Positions 55,818-64,000 of a DNA stretch of 64,000 bases are shown one piece after another. Under the pieces are notes generated by a model. The model was not told the DNA's origin. It was given only the letters and a program-made list of their open reading frames with translations, and did not search any database. The stretch comes from BCD1 sp965230565 (GTDB lineage Bacteria > Bacteroidota > Bacteroidia > Chitinophagales > Saprospiraceae), in contig CBDDLH010000012.1 of NCBI GenBank assembly GCA_965230565.1, positions 310,001 to 374,000 on the forward strand, given 5' to 3'. Position 1 is the stretch's first letter; each line of letters begins with the position of its first letter. The position numbers and the translations under genes were made by a program.

Positions 55818-57104
55818 ATGTCACAAAAACTAACAGAAAATTCAGAGAAGCAGACCAATGTTGTCGGGTTGAATTATCGGCAGTTGGTTCGCAGGCAGTT
55901 CCGGAAAAACCGGATGGCTGTCTGGTCTTTGCGTTTTTTGTGGATTTTGATCTTTGTGGCAGTTTTCGGCAGTTTACTGGTAAATGAAAGGCCGCTCTAC
56001 TGTAAGATCGAGGGTGAAACCCATTTCCCGGTTTTCAAACAGATAGCGGTTGATATTGGGTTGGATAAATGGGAAAGTAAGTTTGTGACCAATGATTGGG
56101 ATGATCACGAATACGAATCGGTGATCTGGACGTTGGTTCCCTATTCGTATAATACCCAGGACTTAAAAAATTCTTTTGTCGGGCCTTTTGATAAACAACG
56201 AGTAGAATCTCTGCGCTGGCGTCACTGGTTGGGCACAGATAATCTTGGCCGGGATGTGGTAGCTGGCCTTGTTCATGGAACCCGTATTGCATTGCTTACA
56301 GGAATCATCGCCATGAGTATTGCATCCCTGATCGGTATTTTTTTCGGAGCCATTGCGGGATATTTTGGGGATGACAAACTCAAAGTCTCCTGGTTGAGGA
56401 TAGCGCTTAATATCCTTGGATTGATACTGGCTGTTTTTTATGGTTTTTTGAGTAGAGGGTATGCCCTAAGTGAAGGCAAACTTGGATGGGAACTGATCAA
56501 AGGAGTATTTATTTTTTCGGCAATCATGTGGGCGTTCAATTTTATAGCCAAACAAATGGAGCGGTTGCTGAGTATAAAAAAAGGTATTCGATTTCCTGCA
56601 GATTTATTGATCATGAGATTGATAGAGATCATGAACTCTATTCCTGCACTCCTGCTTTTATTATCAGTCGTTGTACTATTTAAAAAACCTTCCATTTTTA
56701 ACGTGATGGTCATTATCGGCCTTATCGGATGGACGGGGATCGCCCGTTTTGTCCGGGCTGAATTGATGCGGATCAGAAATCTGGAATATATTCAGGCAAC
56801 ACGGGCCTTAGGTTTTAAAGAAAAGTATATCATTCTTCGTCATGCATTGCCTAATGCACTGGGCCCCGTACTCATTTCAGTAGCCTTTGGGATCGCCAAT
56901 GCCGTTTTGATAGAAGCCTTTTTATCTTTTCTGGGAATAGGATTGCCGGCAGATATGGTTACCTGGGGAACGATGCTTAATGAAGCCCGGAACGCCTTCG
57001 ATGCCTGGTGGATCGCCCTGTTCCCGGGCTTGGCTATTTTTGTGACGGTGACGCTGTTTAACCTTATCGGAGAAGGGCTGACGGACGCGATGGATACGCG
57101 GTGA
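55818..57104 (+). CDS. oligopeptide-type ABC transporter permease (DppC/OppC-like) with extra membrane hairpin
   Basis: The 428-residue permease has the N-terminal domain typical of OppC/DppC (RRQFRKNRMAVWSLRFLWI), the HWLGTDNLGRDVVAGLVHGTRIAL segment, and the EAA loop (IQATRALGFKEKYIILRHALPNALGPVL). Between GYFGDD and RLIEIMNSIPALLLLL there is an insertion of about 80 residues with two extra hydrophobic spans (ALNILGLILAVFYGFL and LIKGVFIFSAIMWAFNFI), not present in the canonical E. coli proteins. It follows the first permease by 15 bp and forms one unit with it. Confidence 0.88.
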   Translation: MSQKLTENSEKQTNVVGLNYRQLVRRQFRKNRMAVWSLRFLWILIFVAVFGSLLVNERPLYCKIEGETHFPVFKQIAVDIGLDKWESKFVTNDWDDHEYESVIWTLVPYSYNTQDLKNSFVGPFDKQRVESLRWRHWLGTDNLGRDVVAGLVHGTRIALLTGIIAMSIASLIGIFFGAIAGYFGDDKLKVSWLRIALNILGLILAVFYGFLSRGYALSEGKLGWELIKGVFIFSAIMWAFNFIAKQMERLLSIKKGIRFPADLLIMRLIEIMNSIPALLLLLSVVVLFKKPSIFNVMVIIGLIGWTGIARFVRAELMRIRNLEYIQATRALGFKEKYIILRHALPNALGPVLISVAFGIANAVLIEAFLSFLGIGLPADMVTWGTMLNEARNAFDAWWIALFPGLAIFVTVTLFNLIGEGLTDAMDTR

Positions 57105-57144
57105 CGTTTAAACGGTTTACGGTGGACGGCTGACGGTCTACGGG
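57105..57144. repeat. degenerate GACGG/CGGAC tract
   Basis: Inverse-orientation relatives of the CCGTC units at 2114-2190 and 54365-54404 lie just after the second permease stop. Confidence 0.5.
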
Positions 57145-57177
57145 AGAAATACTATTTTTTCAAAAAATAGTATTTCT
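57145..57177. terminator. perfect 16-bp A/T-rich hairpin
   Basis: Arms at 57145-57160 and 57162-57177 are exact complements around a single C. It separates the permease operon from the convergent small lipoprotein gene. The stem is A/T-rich, so its termination strength is uncertain. Confidence 0.65.
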
Positions 57178-57214
57178 TGTTACTGTAGACTGAGGGCTGT
57201 AGACTGAAAACTCC

Positions 57215-57412
57215 CTACGGCGCGTTTTTCCTCATTTTTTTAGGGAACAAATTGGATTGCCCCTTCTTGGAGGACAGTTGTCCCTTACGGTTTGTTTTGG
57301 CACCGAGGTTTTCAGTGGAAGGACAGCCATATCCACGGTTGCAGGAAGTGCCGGTGGTTACGGTCATGCTGAGGAACAGGAGGAATATGAATGAATACAC
57401 GAATTTTTTCAT
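57215..57412 (-). CDS. small lipoprotein with conserved Cys-rich start
   Basis: The 65-residue product has a signal peptide (MKKFVYSFIFLLFLSMTVTTG) and a lipobox-like TGTSC, after which the mature start reads CNRGYGCPSTENLG. The rest is a short basic tail rich in Lys and Ser. The signal peptide and lipobox support a real gene. From memory, similar small proteins with an N-terminal CNRGYGCP occur in Bacteroidota, but their role is unknown. Confidence 0.65.
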   Translation of the reverse strand: MKKFVYSFIFLLFLSMTVTTGTSCNRGYGCPSTENLGAKTNRKGQLSSKKGQSNLFPKKMRKNAP

Positions 57413-57496
57413 AATGGCAATCTTGATTTTTACTATTTACGCTCCATGCGGGTAAATTATTGCAAAAATTTAATTAAGAGTAAGTTAAAAAAGGGC

Positions 57497-58087
57497 TTAC
57501 CTGATCTTGACAATCCCTTTATGAGACGTCAGGGGAATAATTTTCTCCGGCAAAACAACCACTTCAAAGGGCGTTGGATTACTCCAGAATCTGACCGGTG
57601 TTTCATCCCCTGAGTTACCAATAGCTGTGAAACATAGCTGGTACATCAGGTCACCATCTTCCTTGTTGACTCCTTGCAGATTATCTTCGATCCAAACAGC
57701 CGTCAGGATCCCTTCTGAGATTTTGTGGGTTCCAAAATCATTATTGTCCATGAACGGAAGGGTAAATCCTTTGACGGATTTAAATTCCAGAATTTTAGGG
57801 TCCCAGCGGACAGAATACTGCATCGATAACAATCCTTTTATGCCAGACATTGTGACATCAAGACAAAACTCTTCTCCTTTGCTGGCTTCTGCGTCACTGA
57901 TCCAGAGGTTTAATCCGGGGCCAAGCTTGCTTACCGGTTCTGAAGTTTCTGGTGCTGGAGCTGTTGTTTCCGGGCTGGCTACAGGTTGTTCTGAAACAGG
58001 TTCAGCGCTAATCGATTCCGTTGCTTTAGGTTCATTAGAACATGCAAAAAATAAAAGGATCAGTAATCCTGCTAATAATTTGTTCAT
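57497..58087 (-). CDS. lipoprotein with cohesin-like domain
   Basis: Starting at 58087 gives a 196-residue lipoprotein (lipobox ending FFAC), a Pro/Glu/Thr linker (about 25-60) and a cohesin-like beta domain. The latter runs from about 65 with LNLWISDAEASKGEEFCLDVTMSGIKGLLSMQYSVRWDPKILEFKSVKGF, to SHKGIVKIR at the end. Cohesin-type domains bind dockerins in cellulosomes, but in Bacteroidota they often serve as generic surface binding modules. No dockerin is seen in the window. Confidence 0.75.
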   Translation of the reverse strand: MNKLLAGLLILLFFACSNEPKATESISAEPVSEQPVASPETTAPAPETSEPVSKLGPGLNLWISDAEASKGEEFCLDVTMSGIKGLLSMQYSVRWDPKILEFKSVKGFTLPFMDNNDFGTHKISEGILTAVWIEDNLQGVNKEDGDLMYQLCFTAIGNSGDETPVRFWSNPTPFEVVVLPEKIIPLTSHKGIVKIR

Positions 58088-58128
58088 CGGGAATATGTTG
58101 GTTGAATAATTTTGTTGAATATGCATAT

Positions 58129-58171
58129 GGTTCAAGGGTTCATGTTGTTCAAGGAGTTCAAGTTGTTCAAA
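58129..58171. repeat. GTTCAAG degenerate tandem repeat
   Basis: Four or so spaced copies of GTTCAAG(G/T) lie just upstream of the cohesin-like gene. Related sequence occurs at 23662-23699 and 54190-54350. Confidence 0.6.
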
Positions 58172-58282
58172 GTTTTTTTTATTTCGATAGATTGAATACC
58201 CTATAATCGTCCACGGCTAATCATCCGACATCAATTTATGTTGACTGAGTACTGAGTAATGAAGACCGACTGGTACTTGAAT

Positions 58283-58870
58283 CTACACCCTCGGGCACTT
58301 TTTGATATTGGTTACATTATCGATGAGGATATTTCCCTGTCTGGAAAATGAACCATCCTTATAATGGGCCTCAAAGATAAGATATCTGAGCTCTTCTTCG
58401 GTAGAAAATTTGATTTTGTAGGTTTTCCAGGCGGAATGTTTTACAAAATCCGTTTCCAGGATCAGTTGCCGCTTGTCGCATTTGGTATTGCCTCCCCAAA
58501 TCCGCAATTTAATGGGGTTGTTGTAGCCAGAGTAAGTTTTGGAATGAGCCAGGTCAACAGAAAACTGATAGCATTCATTTTTTTTCAGCGGAGAGATGAG
58601 TCGTTGACCGATACTTTCAAAAGACCCGTCTTCGCGGGTGATAAGTCCAACAAAGGTATCTCCTTCGGAAGGTTCCGTATAAACGCCCCATACACCCGGC
58701 AGGATATCAGGAGTAGTACCAAGTGCACATGGATGCCAGGCAACCGGAACAGTTGCATCCTGAGGTTCTCCCTCAAAGGATGGGTTAAGCAAGGTAGGTT
58801 GCCCAATAACGGAAACGGCCAAAAAGTTAATTAAAAAAAAGAGGCCAAATTTAATCGTGAGTTTTCCCAT
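58283..58870 (-). CDS. exported carbohydrate-binding-like protein
   Basis: The 195-residue protein has a signal peptide (ending SVIGQ) and a single jelly-roll-like domain with LLNPSFEGEPQDATVPVAWHPC near its start, CYQFSVDLAHSKTYSGYNNPIKLRIWGG, and the end FEAHYKDGSFSRQGNILIDNVTNIKKC. The pattern NPSFEG...ILIDNV is typical of CBM-type or discoidin-like jelly rolls. No catalytic residue or T9SS tail is present. Likely extracytoplasmic binding protein; ligand unknown. Confidence 0.7.
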   Translation of the reverse strand: MGKLTIKFGLFFLINFLAVSVIGQPTLLNPSFEGEPQDATVPVAWHPCALGTTPDILPGVWGVYTEPSEGDTFVGLITREDGSFESIGQRLISPLKKNECYQFSVDLAHSKTYSGYNNPIKLRIWGGNTKCDKRQLILETDFVKHSAWKTYKIKFSTEEELRYLIFEAHYKDGSFSRQGNILIDNVTNIKKCPRV

Positions 58871-59129
58871 TGGAAAGTAATTAACGTATGTCAGTAATAA
58901 TCGGTTTTTTAAAACAACTTCATGGCTTGGAATCCATTAAAAAAGTTTAACCTGTTGATTTTCAAACGAAAATTTTCAGTTCATATTTTCTTTGTGATAA
59001 ATACAAAGAAGTTGCTGTTAATGGGTTTCAATAGAGGTGTAACGTCTTATTTGGAATTAAGTTTGGGTACAAAAATAGGCACAAAACGAAACAATAATGT
59101 TAATTTTGCCCGAATTGTATCCATCGCAT

Positions 59130-60008
59130 ATGTCTGAACTTCCTGACACATTGAAAATAAAAACAAGACCGAATTACCTTTATTCGATTCTGAGTGTTGC
59201 TCTTGTGTTGTTTCTGCTGGGCTTTTTTGGGCTGTTGATCGCTCATGGTCAGCGGTTGGTAAAATCGTTTAAAGAAAAGGTTGTGGTCATTGTTGAGTTG
59301 AAAGATGACGTACCGGAACAGGAAGTCAATGGTTTAAAGGAAACCATTAATTCAAAAGTTTTCACCAAAGCAGGAAGTGTTGAATATGTGGATAAGGAAA
59401 CCGCTCAAGACGAGATGAAAGAGGAATTCGGGGAGGATTTCTTAAAATTGGATATGCCTAACCCGTTTTTTGATGTGATCACGTTTAATGTAAATGCTGC
59501 TTTTGCACATACAGATAGTTTGGTGAACATCAAGGGAGGCTTAAAGGATGAATCGATTGTGAATGATGTTTTTTACCAGGAAAATCTGGTGGACGACATT
59601 GAAAGTAATGTTCGAAAACTCAGCTGGATTACCCTCGGGATTGGCTTGTTTTTCATATTTGTAGCCGTAACGCTTATTCATAACACGGTTCGACTGGCTT
59701 TATATGCCAATCGGTTTATCATCAAGAATATGCAATTGGTTGGCGCAACCTGGGAATTTATCAGTCGTCCTTATGTGATCAGAGCCATACGGCACGGATT
59801 CATAAGTTCCATCATCGCCGGAGGAATTTTGGTGTTGATTATTTTCTGGGCTGAGGCGAGTTTGCCAAGTCTGGGAGAATTACAGGATTGGACCGTATTT
59901 GCCTGGTTATTTTTAGGGTTGATCCTTTTGGGAGTTTTGATTAACACGCTCAGCACGCGGAGTGTCGTTAAGAAATATTTGAAAATGCGTGTGGATGACC
60001 TTTATTGA
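59130..60008 (+). CDS. ftsX: cell division protein FtsX
   Basis: The ATG at 59130 gives a 292-residue FtsX with the N-terminal cytoplasmic segment and first span (YLYSILSVALVLFLLGFFGLLIAHGQ), a periplasmic domain with VEYVDKETAQDEMKEEFGEDFLKLDMPNPFFDVITFNV, and three C-terminal spans including LALYANRFIIKNMQLVGATWEFISRPYVIRA. FtsX works with the FtsE ATPase to activate peptidoglycan hydrolases at division. ftsE is not in this window. It heads a conserved Bacteroidota cluster with the next three genes (inferred from memory of the gene order). Confidence 0.95.
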   Translation: MSELPDTLKIKTRPNYLYSILSVALVLFLLGFFGLLIAHGQRLVKSFKEKVVVIVELKDDVPEQEVNGLKETINSKVFTKAGSVEYVDKETAQDEMKEEFGEDFLKLDMPNPFFDVITFNVNAAFAHTDSLVNIKGGLKDESIVNDVFYQENLVDDIESNVRKLSWITLGIGLFFIFVAVTLIHNTVRLALYANRFIIKNMQLVGATWEFISRPYVIRAIRHGFISSIIAGGILVLIIFWAEASLPSLGELQDWTVFAWLFLGLILLGVLINTLSTRSVVKKYLKMRVDDLY

Positions 60009-60031
60009 ACAGCATAAACATAACATAAAAC

Positions 60032-60346
60032 ATGAGTAAAAGTCAAAAGAAAAAAGTTGTTGTTACCACTTCAACAGCAAGCAAAAAGACTTCCTCTGGT
60101 TCCAAAGGAAACGTATCAACCGGCTCGGCTTCAAAATCCTTGCTTTTTAACAAGGACAATTATATCTGGATGGGAGCAGGAGCATTGCTGATCATCATCG
60201 GGCTGTTTTTGATGTCAGGAGGAAAAATGCCTGATCCAAACACCTGGGATCCTGATCTGATCTACAGTTTCCGCAGAACTGTTTTGGCCCCTATTGTAAT
60301 TCTCCTGGGCCTTGGGGTGGAGATTTATGCCATTTTTAAGAAGTAA
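60032..60346 (+). CDS. DUF3098 family membrane protein
   Basis: The 104-residue protein has a Ser/Lys-rich N-terminal tail, then two membrane spans: NYIWMGAGALLIIIGLFLMSGG and TVLAPIVILLGLGVEIYAIF. The intervening PDPNTWDPDLIYSFRR segment is diagnostic of DUF3098, which in Bacteroidota sits between ftsX and uppP. Function unknown, possibly in division or wall synthesis by context. Confidence 0.9.
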   Translation: MSKSQKKKVVVTTSTASKKTSSGSKGNVSTGSASKSLLFNKDNYIWMGAGALLIIIGLFLMSGGKMPDPNTWDPDLIYSFRRTVLAPIVILLGLGVEIYAIFKK

Positions 60347-60354
60347 TTAGTTGA

Positions 60355-61155
60355 ATGAATGACCTGATCGAAGCGATTATTCTCGGAATAATCCAGGGGC
60401 TTACCGAATTCCTTCCTGTAAGTAGCAGCGGACATCTGGAGTTGGCAAAATATATACTAAAGGATGACAATGCAGCATCCATGAGTATGCTGATGACCGT
60501 CACTTTACATGGGGCAACTGCATTGAGTACCATCCTTGTATTCAGAAAGGAAGTTTTTGAATTAATAAAGGGATTGTTTCAGTTCAAATGGAACGACGAA
60601 CTCATTTATTCCCTGAAAATAATCCTTTCCATGATACCGGCAGTTTTTGTAGGGTTGTTTTTCGAGACAGAAATAGCGGGATTTTTCACCCGCCGGATCG
60701 GTTTCGTTGGGGCGATGTTGATTATAACTGGATTATTACTTTTTTTAGCAGACAGGGCCAAAAATACCGGCAAAAAGGTTTCTTATTGGAATGCCATAGT
60801 TATCGGACTGGCTCAGATGATCGCTATTTTGCCGGGTATTTCCCGCTCCGGAGCGACGATTTCTACTTCAGTTCTATTGGGAATTGACAGGGAAAGGGCA
60901 GCTCGGTTTTCATTCCTTATGGTAGTTCCTTTGATTCTTGGGAAAATGATTAAAGACTTTGCAGATGGAACCTTCGTCGCTCATACCGATCAGGTTTTAC
61001 CGCTTGTTTTTGGTTTTGTGGCGGCCTTTATCACAGGAACTTTGGCATGTTTGTGGATGTTGAAACTCGTGAAGAGCAGTAAGTTGAGTTATTTTGCAGT
61101 GTACTGTTTTATCGTAGGGGCCTTGGCTATTGCCGCAGCCCTTGGCGTTTTTTAA
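60355..61155 (+). CDS. uppP: undecaprenyl-diphosphatase
   Basis: UppP (BacA) hydrolyses undecaprenyl diphosphate to recycle the lipid carrier for wall and polysaccharide synthesis. The 266-residue protein has eight spans and the two diagnostic motifs: GIIQGLTEFLPVSSSGHLEL near the start and LPGISRSGATISTSVLLGI, with the catalytic Glu/Arg/Ser positions present. It begins 8 bp after the DUF3098 stop and is probably in one operon. Confidence 0.96.
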   Translation: MNDLIEAIILGIIQGLTEFLPVSSSGHLELAKYILKDDNAASMSMLMTVTLHGATALSTILVFRKEVFELIKGLFQFKWNDELIYSLKIILSMIPAVFVGLFFETEIAGFFTRRIGFVGAMLIITGLLLFLADRAKNTGKKVSYWNAIVIGLAQMIAILPGISRSGATISTSVLLGIDRERAARFSFLMVVPLILGKMIKDFADGTFVAHTDQVLPLVFGFVAAFITGTLACLWMLKLVKSSKLSYFAVYCFIVGALAIAAALGVF

Positions 61156-61200
61156 AAAGCAATGTCAAAACTTTATTGAATTTTTAGATTTTAGGTTTTA

Positions 61201-61929
61201 ATGGATACGCATCCTGAATATAATTTTAAATCGGGTACTGTTTTACTCGTCGATAAGCCGATTGGCTGGACGTCTTTTGATGTAGTTAATAAATTACGTT
61301 ACGCTATTAAGCATCGGTTGGGTGTCAGAAAAATAAAGGTCGGACATGCAGGCACATTGGACCCTTTGGCAACGGGTTTGCTGATCATTTGTACAGGCAA
61401 GTTCACCAAAAAGCTCAATGAGTTTCAAGGGTTGCCCAAAACATACACTGGCACTATGAAACTCGGGGCCACAACCCCTTCTTTTGATGCCGAGTCAGAA
61501 ATTAATGAGACTTTTCCCACCGATCATATAACCGAAGAACTCGTCGAAGAGACCCGACAAAAATTCCTTGGAGAGCAGGATCAGTATCCTCCGATTTTTT
61601 CTGCTGTCAAGGTGGATGGTGTGCCATTGTATAAACGAGCCAGGAAAGGCCAGGAAGCGGAAATCAAATCCAGAAGGGTAATCATATATGATTTTGAGAT
61701 AAGCCGGGTAGAAGGTGATGAAATTGATTTTGAAGTTACCTGCAGCAAAGGCACGTATATCAGATCATTGGCGAATGATTTCGGAAAAGCTCTGGGAAGC
61801 GGAGCATACCTGTCTGCTTTGCGTCGTACAAAGATCAATGATTTTGAAATAGAGAAGGCCTGGGATCTGCAGGAACTCGTGACCTATATTCAAACATCTG
61901 AAAAGGTAATTATCCCGGAAGAAGACTGA
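61201..61929 (+). CDS. truB: tRNA pseudouridine-55 synthase
   Basis: TruB makes pseudouridine 55 in the T loop of tRNAs. The 242-residue protein has VLLVDKPIGWTSFDVVNKL, the catalytic GHAGTLDPLATGLL with the nucleophile Asp, and the TYTGTMKLGATTPSFDAE and CSKGTYIRSLANDFG segments. It lacks the longer C-terminal PUA-type extension of E. coli TruB, normal for Bacteroidota. It lies 45 bp after uppP. Confidence 0.95.
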   Translation: MDTHPEYNFKSGTVLLVDKPIGWTSFDVVNKLRYAIKHRLGVRKIKVGHAGTLDPLATGLLIICTGKFTKKLNEFQGLPKTYTGTMKLGATTPSFDAESEINETFPTDHITEELVEETRQKFLGEQDQYPPIFSAVKVDGVPLYKRARKGQEAEIKSRRVIIYDFEISRVEGDEIDFEVTCSKGTYIRSLANDFGKALGSGAYLSALRRTKINDFEIEKAWDLQELVTYIQTSEKVIIPEED

Positions 61930-62132
61930 GGAAGCAACCTATTCTGAAATAAAAACCAAAATATTTTTTTAATTGATTTCTCGAAAGAACAAAATAAGCG
62001 GAAGAATGGATAGAAACAATAACAATTTTCCAAATTTCCTTTTTCCTGTTAGTGAACAAGTTTAATTGCCTTTAAACAAAAAATTTCATAGAAGTCCAGG
62101 TTTTTAAAATATGAATTAGAATTTCTACCCAT

Positions 62133-62873
62133 ATGAATAAACCTTTTTTAATCCTTCAATTGCGTGCCAATGACAAAGCTTCCAATAATGAGTTTGAGGC
62201 TTTTCTGGAATTTGGCGGATTGAAGGAAGAGGAGGTGCATAGGGTTAGAATGGAGTCGGAGGAATTTCCGAAGATCGATCTGGATCAATATTCCGGGGTG
62301 ATCGTTGGTGGAGGGGAATCCAATGTTTCGGATGCGGAGTCCGAAAAGCCAGCCAATCAGGTCGCTTTTGAACAAAATTTGCTCCTGCTTCTGGAAGATA
62401 TTTATGAACGGGATTTTCCTTTCCTCGGAGCTTGTTACGGCTTGGGAATATTGGGAAAATATCTTGGAGTGGAAGTTTCTAAAGTGTGTTTTAGCGAGGA
62501 GGCTGGAGCAGGAACCATCATGCTTCGGCCGGAGGCAATTGGAGATCCGGTTTTAAAGGGAGTGCCCGGTAATTTCCGGGCCTTTCTCGGTCATAAGGAA
62601 TCCTGGCAAACAGTTCCTGATGGCGTTCAGTTATTGGCAAGCACGGAAACCTGCCCGGTGCATATGATCAAGGTTAAAGAAAATATTTACGCTACGCAGT
62701 TTCACCCTGAATTGGACATTGAAGGAGTGGTATTGAGGATCGGTATCTATAATAATGCAGGTTATTTTGATCCGGAGAGAGCCGAAGAACTGATCGATTC
62801 AGTGCGTCAGGAAAGAATTATCTATCCGATGGTAATATTGAAAAACTTTGTCGATCGTTATAAACAAAAATGA
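62133..62873 (+). CDS. class I glutamine amidotransferase (GMP synthase-like)
   Basis: The 246-residue protein is a stand-alone glutaminase domain with the triad Cys101 (FLGACYGLG), His191 and Glu193 (QFHPELD). The oxyanion strand (GVIVGGGESNVSD) precedes it. It lacks a synthetase domain, so the amidation partner or an alternative function (such as gamma-glutamyl hydrolysis) is unknown. It is 203 bp after truB and probably separately transcribed. Confidence 0.9.
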   Translation: MNKPFLILQLRANDKASNNEFEAFLEFGGLKEEEVHRVRMESEEFPKIDLDQYSGVIVGGGESNVSDAESEKPANQVAFEQNLLLLLEDIYERDFPFLGACYGLGILGKYLGVEVSKVCFSEEAGAGTIMLRPEAIGDPVLKGVPGNFRAFLGHKESWQTVPDGVQLLASTETCPVHMIKVKENIYATQFHPELDIEGVVLRIGIYNNAGYFDPERAEELIDSVRQERIIYPMVILKNFVDRYKQK

Positions 62874-63349
62874 CCACCAACTCCGGAAGTCGGCGGTCAT
62901 TGAATATTGAAGGAAAACAGTGTTTTTAAGTTGACTAATTTGTGAAAAACACAAATGTTAAAGTACCTTTCATTATTTACTTCAGTCATTTCTCAAAGGC
63001 ACTTCAGGGTTTCTTGTTTTGGTTTTTAGAAGTTGATTTTTCGGGTCTGTAAAGTTTAGATACTCAAAAGCTGCAAAACGTTGTCTGAAAATTAAATTTT
63101 TTTCAAAAAATGAACTTTTTTTTCAAAAAAAGCTTTTAAGGTCATGAAACACGGGGTTTTATTACCCCTGAAACCATCCTGTTTACCGTTGGGGACAAAC
63201 TTCTTTTCAAAGTCCCGAAAATAGATGCTGCTTTTTCAACGGTCCTTCTTTTGAATTGATAAATTTGTAGGTGAGAGTGGAGGTGGTACGAGAAGATTTT
63301 AGTATTGAAGTTGATTATAGAACAACTTCACAAAAAGAAAACAATTAAA
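62874..63349. other. 476-bp intergenic region upstream of rnr
   Basis: After the amidotransferase stop is a weak inverted repeat (62869-62878 and 62891-62901) without a T tract. The middle is A/T-rich with runs of T and A (63110-63135). A candidate -7 box TAAATTTG is at 63260-63267. A G-rich segment (63271-63290) and the putative 5' UTR follow. No gene is supported. Confidence 0.5.
63260..63267 (+). promoter_or_regulatory. candidate -7 box for rnr
   Basis: TAAATTTG fits TAnnTTTG about 83 bp upstream of the rnr start. A CTTTTTC tract about 24 bp upstream could stand in for the -33 element, but it is not a match to TTTG. Confidence 0.3.
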
Positions 63350-64000
63350 ATGTCAAAAAATAGAAAAAAACCAATAAAAGGCAAAAAGCTCGCCCCGGGC
63401 CAATTGCAATCAGAAATTTTAAGATTACTCAAACGTCATCCCAAAAAGCGGATGAATGCACGGCAAATCATCAGGAAACTGAAAATTGCCAATAACAGCG
63501 ATGTGGTAGCAGCTGCGGCCGATCGTTTAGTGAAAAAAGGATTACTCGCCAATGTGGAAGAGAATAAATACCAGATGAACAGTCAGGCTGCTCTGCCTGT
63601 GGATAACAGGACTTATTCCGGCATAGTGGATATGACTAAAAAAGGTTCTGCCTATATCGTTTGTGACGATCTGGACGAAGATGTTCATGTCGCTGTAAAA
63701 TATATGAATAATGCCTTGAATGGGGATAAAGTACTCATCCGCTCCTGGCTGCCCAAAGGCCGTAGACGGAGGGAAGGTGAGGTCATGGAGGTTTTGGAAA
63801 GAGCTACCACTCAGTTTATCGGCATTATATACATTTATGGCACCAAGGCAATCGTCGTGCCTGAAGGTACTGCCGACATCGAGATCGTCATCCCTCATGA
63901 CCTAACCAAAGACGCCCAAAACGGCGAAATGGTAGTTGTAGAAATCACCGAATGGATCGGAGGAAACAATAATGTCAATTTAGGAAAAGTACTGGCTGTC
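63350..64000 (+). CDS. rnr: ribonuclease R, N-terminal part
   Basis: The first 217 codons of an RNase R gene run off the window. A basic lead (MSKNRKKPIKGKKL) precedes a winged-helix domain (QLQSEILRLLKRHPKKRMNARQIIRKLKI). After it come two cold-shock-like OB folds (YSGIVDMTKKGSAYIVCDDLDEDVHVA, then TQFIGIIYIYGTKAIVVPEG). The catalytic RNB domain lies beyond the window. RNase R degrades structured RNA 3' to 5'. The ATG at 63350 is supported by the basic lead, though the ribosome site is weak. Confidence 0.9.
   Translation, partial: MSKNRKKPIKGKKLAPGQLQSEILRLLKRHPKKRMNARQIIRKLKIANNSDVVAAAADRLVKKGLLANVEENKYQMNSQAALPVDNRTYSGIVDMTKKGSAYIVCDDLDEDVHVAVKYMNNALNGDKVLIRSWLPKGRRRREGEVMEVLERATTQFIGIIYIYGTKAIVVPEGTADIEIVIPHDLTKDAQNGEMVVVEITEWIGGNNNVNLGKVLAV

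Noticed and set aside
57215..57412. Bacteriocin or RiPP precursor
   Set aside because: A lipoprotein signal peptide precedes the cysteine-rich segment, and no maturation enzyme or dedicated exporter is adjacent; the permease pair is of peptide-uptake type.

Overview
The window looks like chromosomal DNA of a Bacteroidota member, most likely the Saprospiria/Chitinophagia side (inference from gene content; no rRNA is present). Supporting signs: three large secreted proteins, two with type IX secretion (T9SS) C-terminal sorting domains and one with a lamin-tail/gliding-type C-terminus; many lipoproteins and N-terminal signal peptides ending in AQ or GQ; Bacteroidota-restricted families (DUF4294, DUF3098, DUF5723); the ftsX-DUF3098-uppP-truB cluster; a zinc-ligand-less Tgt; weak Shine-Dalgarno sequences; and intergenic DNA full of short degenerate repeats.

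Layout. 1-7.9 kb (minus): a frameshifted HAD phosphatase behind tgt, a metzincin protease with a T9SS tail, and a lamin-tail-domain protein. 8.0-11.8 kb: asd, a long coiled-coil protein with a LEA-like repeat tail, and a small outer-membrane barrel. 11.8-18.1 kb: the fused acyl-CoA mutase icmF, a thioredoxin and the K+-dependent membrane pyrophosphatase hppA. 18.4-26 kb: VWA-TPR protein, an AT-rich orphan, a T9SS beta-propeller, a TPR lipoprotein, an acyl-carrier-like protein without its serine, DUF4294 protein and yaaA. 26-30.2 kb: PiT transporter with a PhoU-like tail, EamA transporter, methyltransferase and a 43-aa membrane peptide. 30.2-36.9 kb: YfcC-type transporter, M20 amidohydrolase and a two-subunit xanthine dehydrogenase, possibly one purine/nitrogen catabolism locus. 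37-42 kb: two small secreted-protein genes between MITE-like inverted repeats, then an envelope pair. 42.3-49 kb: a membrane protein joining a catalytically dead HD domain to a Pycsar-type (DUF5706) effector domain, a LysM glucosaminidase, an MscS channel and a carboxypeptidase-regulatory-domain membrane protein. 49.1-53.2 kb (minus): lptC, a Gfo/Idh/MocA oxidoreductase, a lipoprotein and a polyprenyl-phosphate sugar transferase, i.e. LPS/polysaccharide work. 53.4-58.9 kb: O-methyltransferase, an orphan pair of oligopeptide-type ABC permeases with unusual insertions, and three small secreted proteins. 59.1-64 kb: ftsX-DUF3098-uppP-truB, a class I glutamine amidotransferase and the 5' part of RNase R.

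Most genes are chromosomal core or envelope functions. No CRISPR array, prophage, IS transposase, tRNA or rRNA was recognised. The more unusual items are the pseudo-HD/Pycsar-type effector protein, the carrier-like protein lacking the phosphopantetheine serine, the tgt-linked HAD frameshift, the permease pair with insertions, and several families of intergenic palindromic or degenerate repeats, two of which bracket AT-rich accessory genes.
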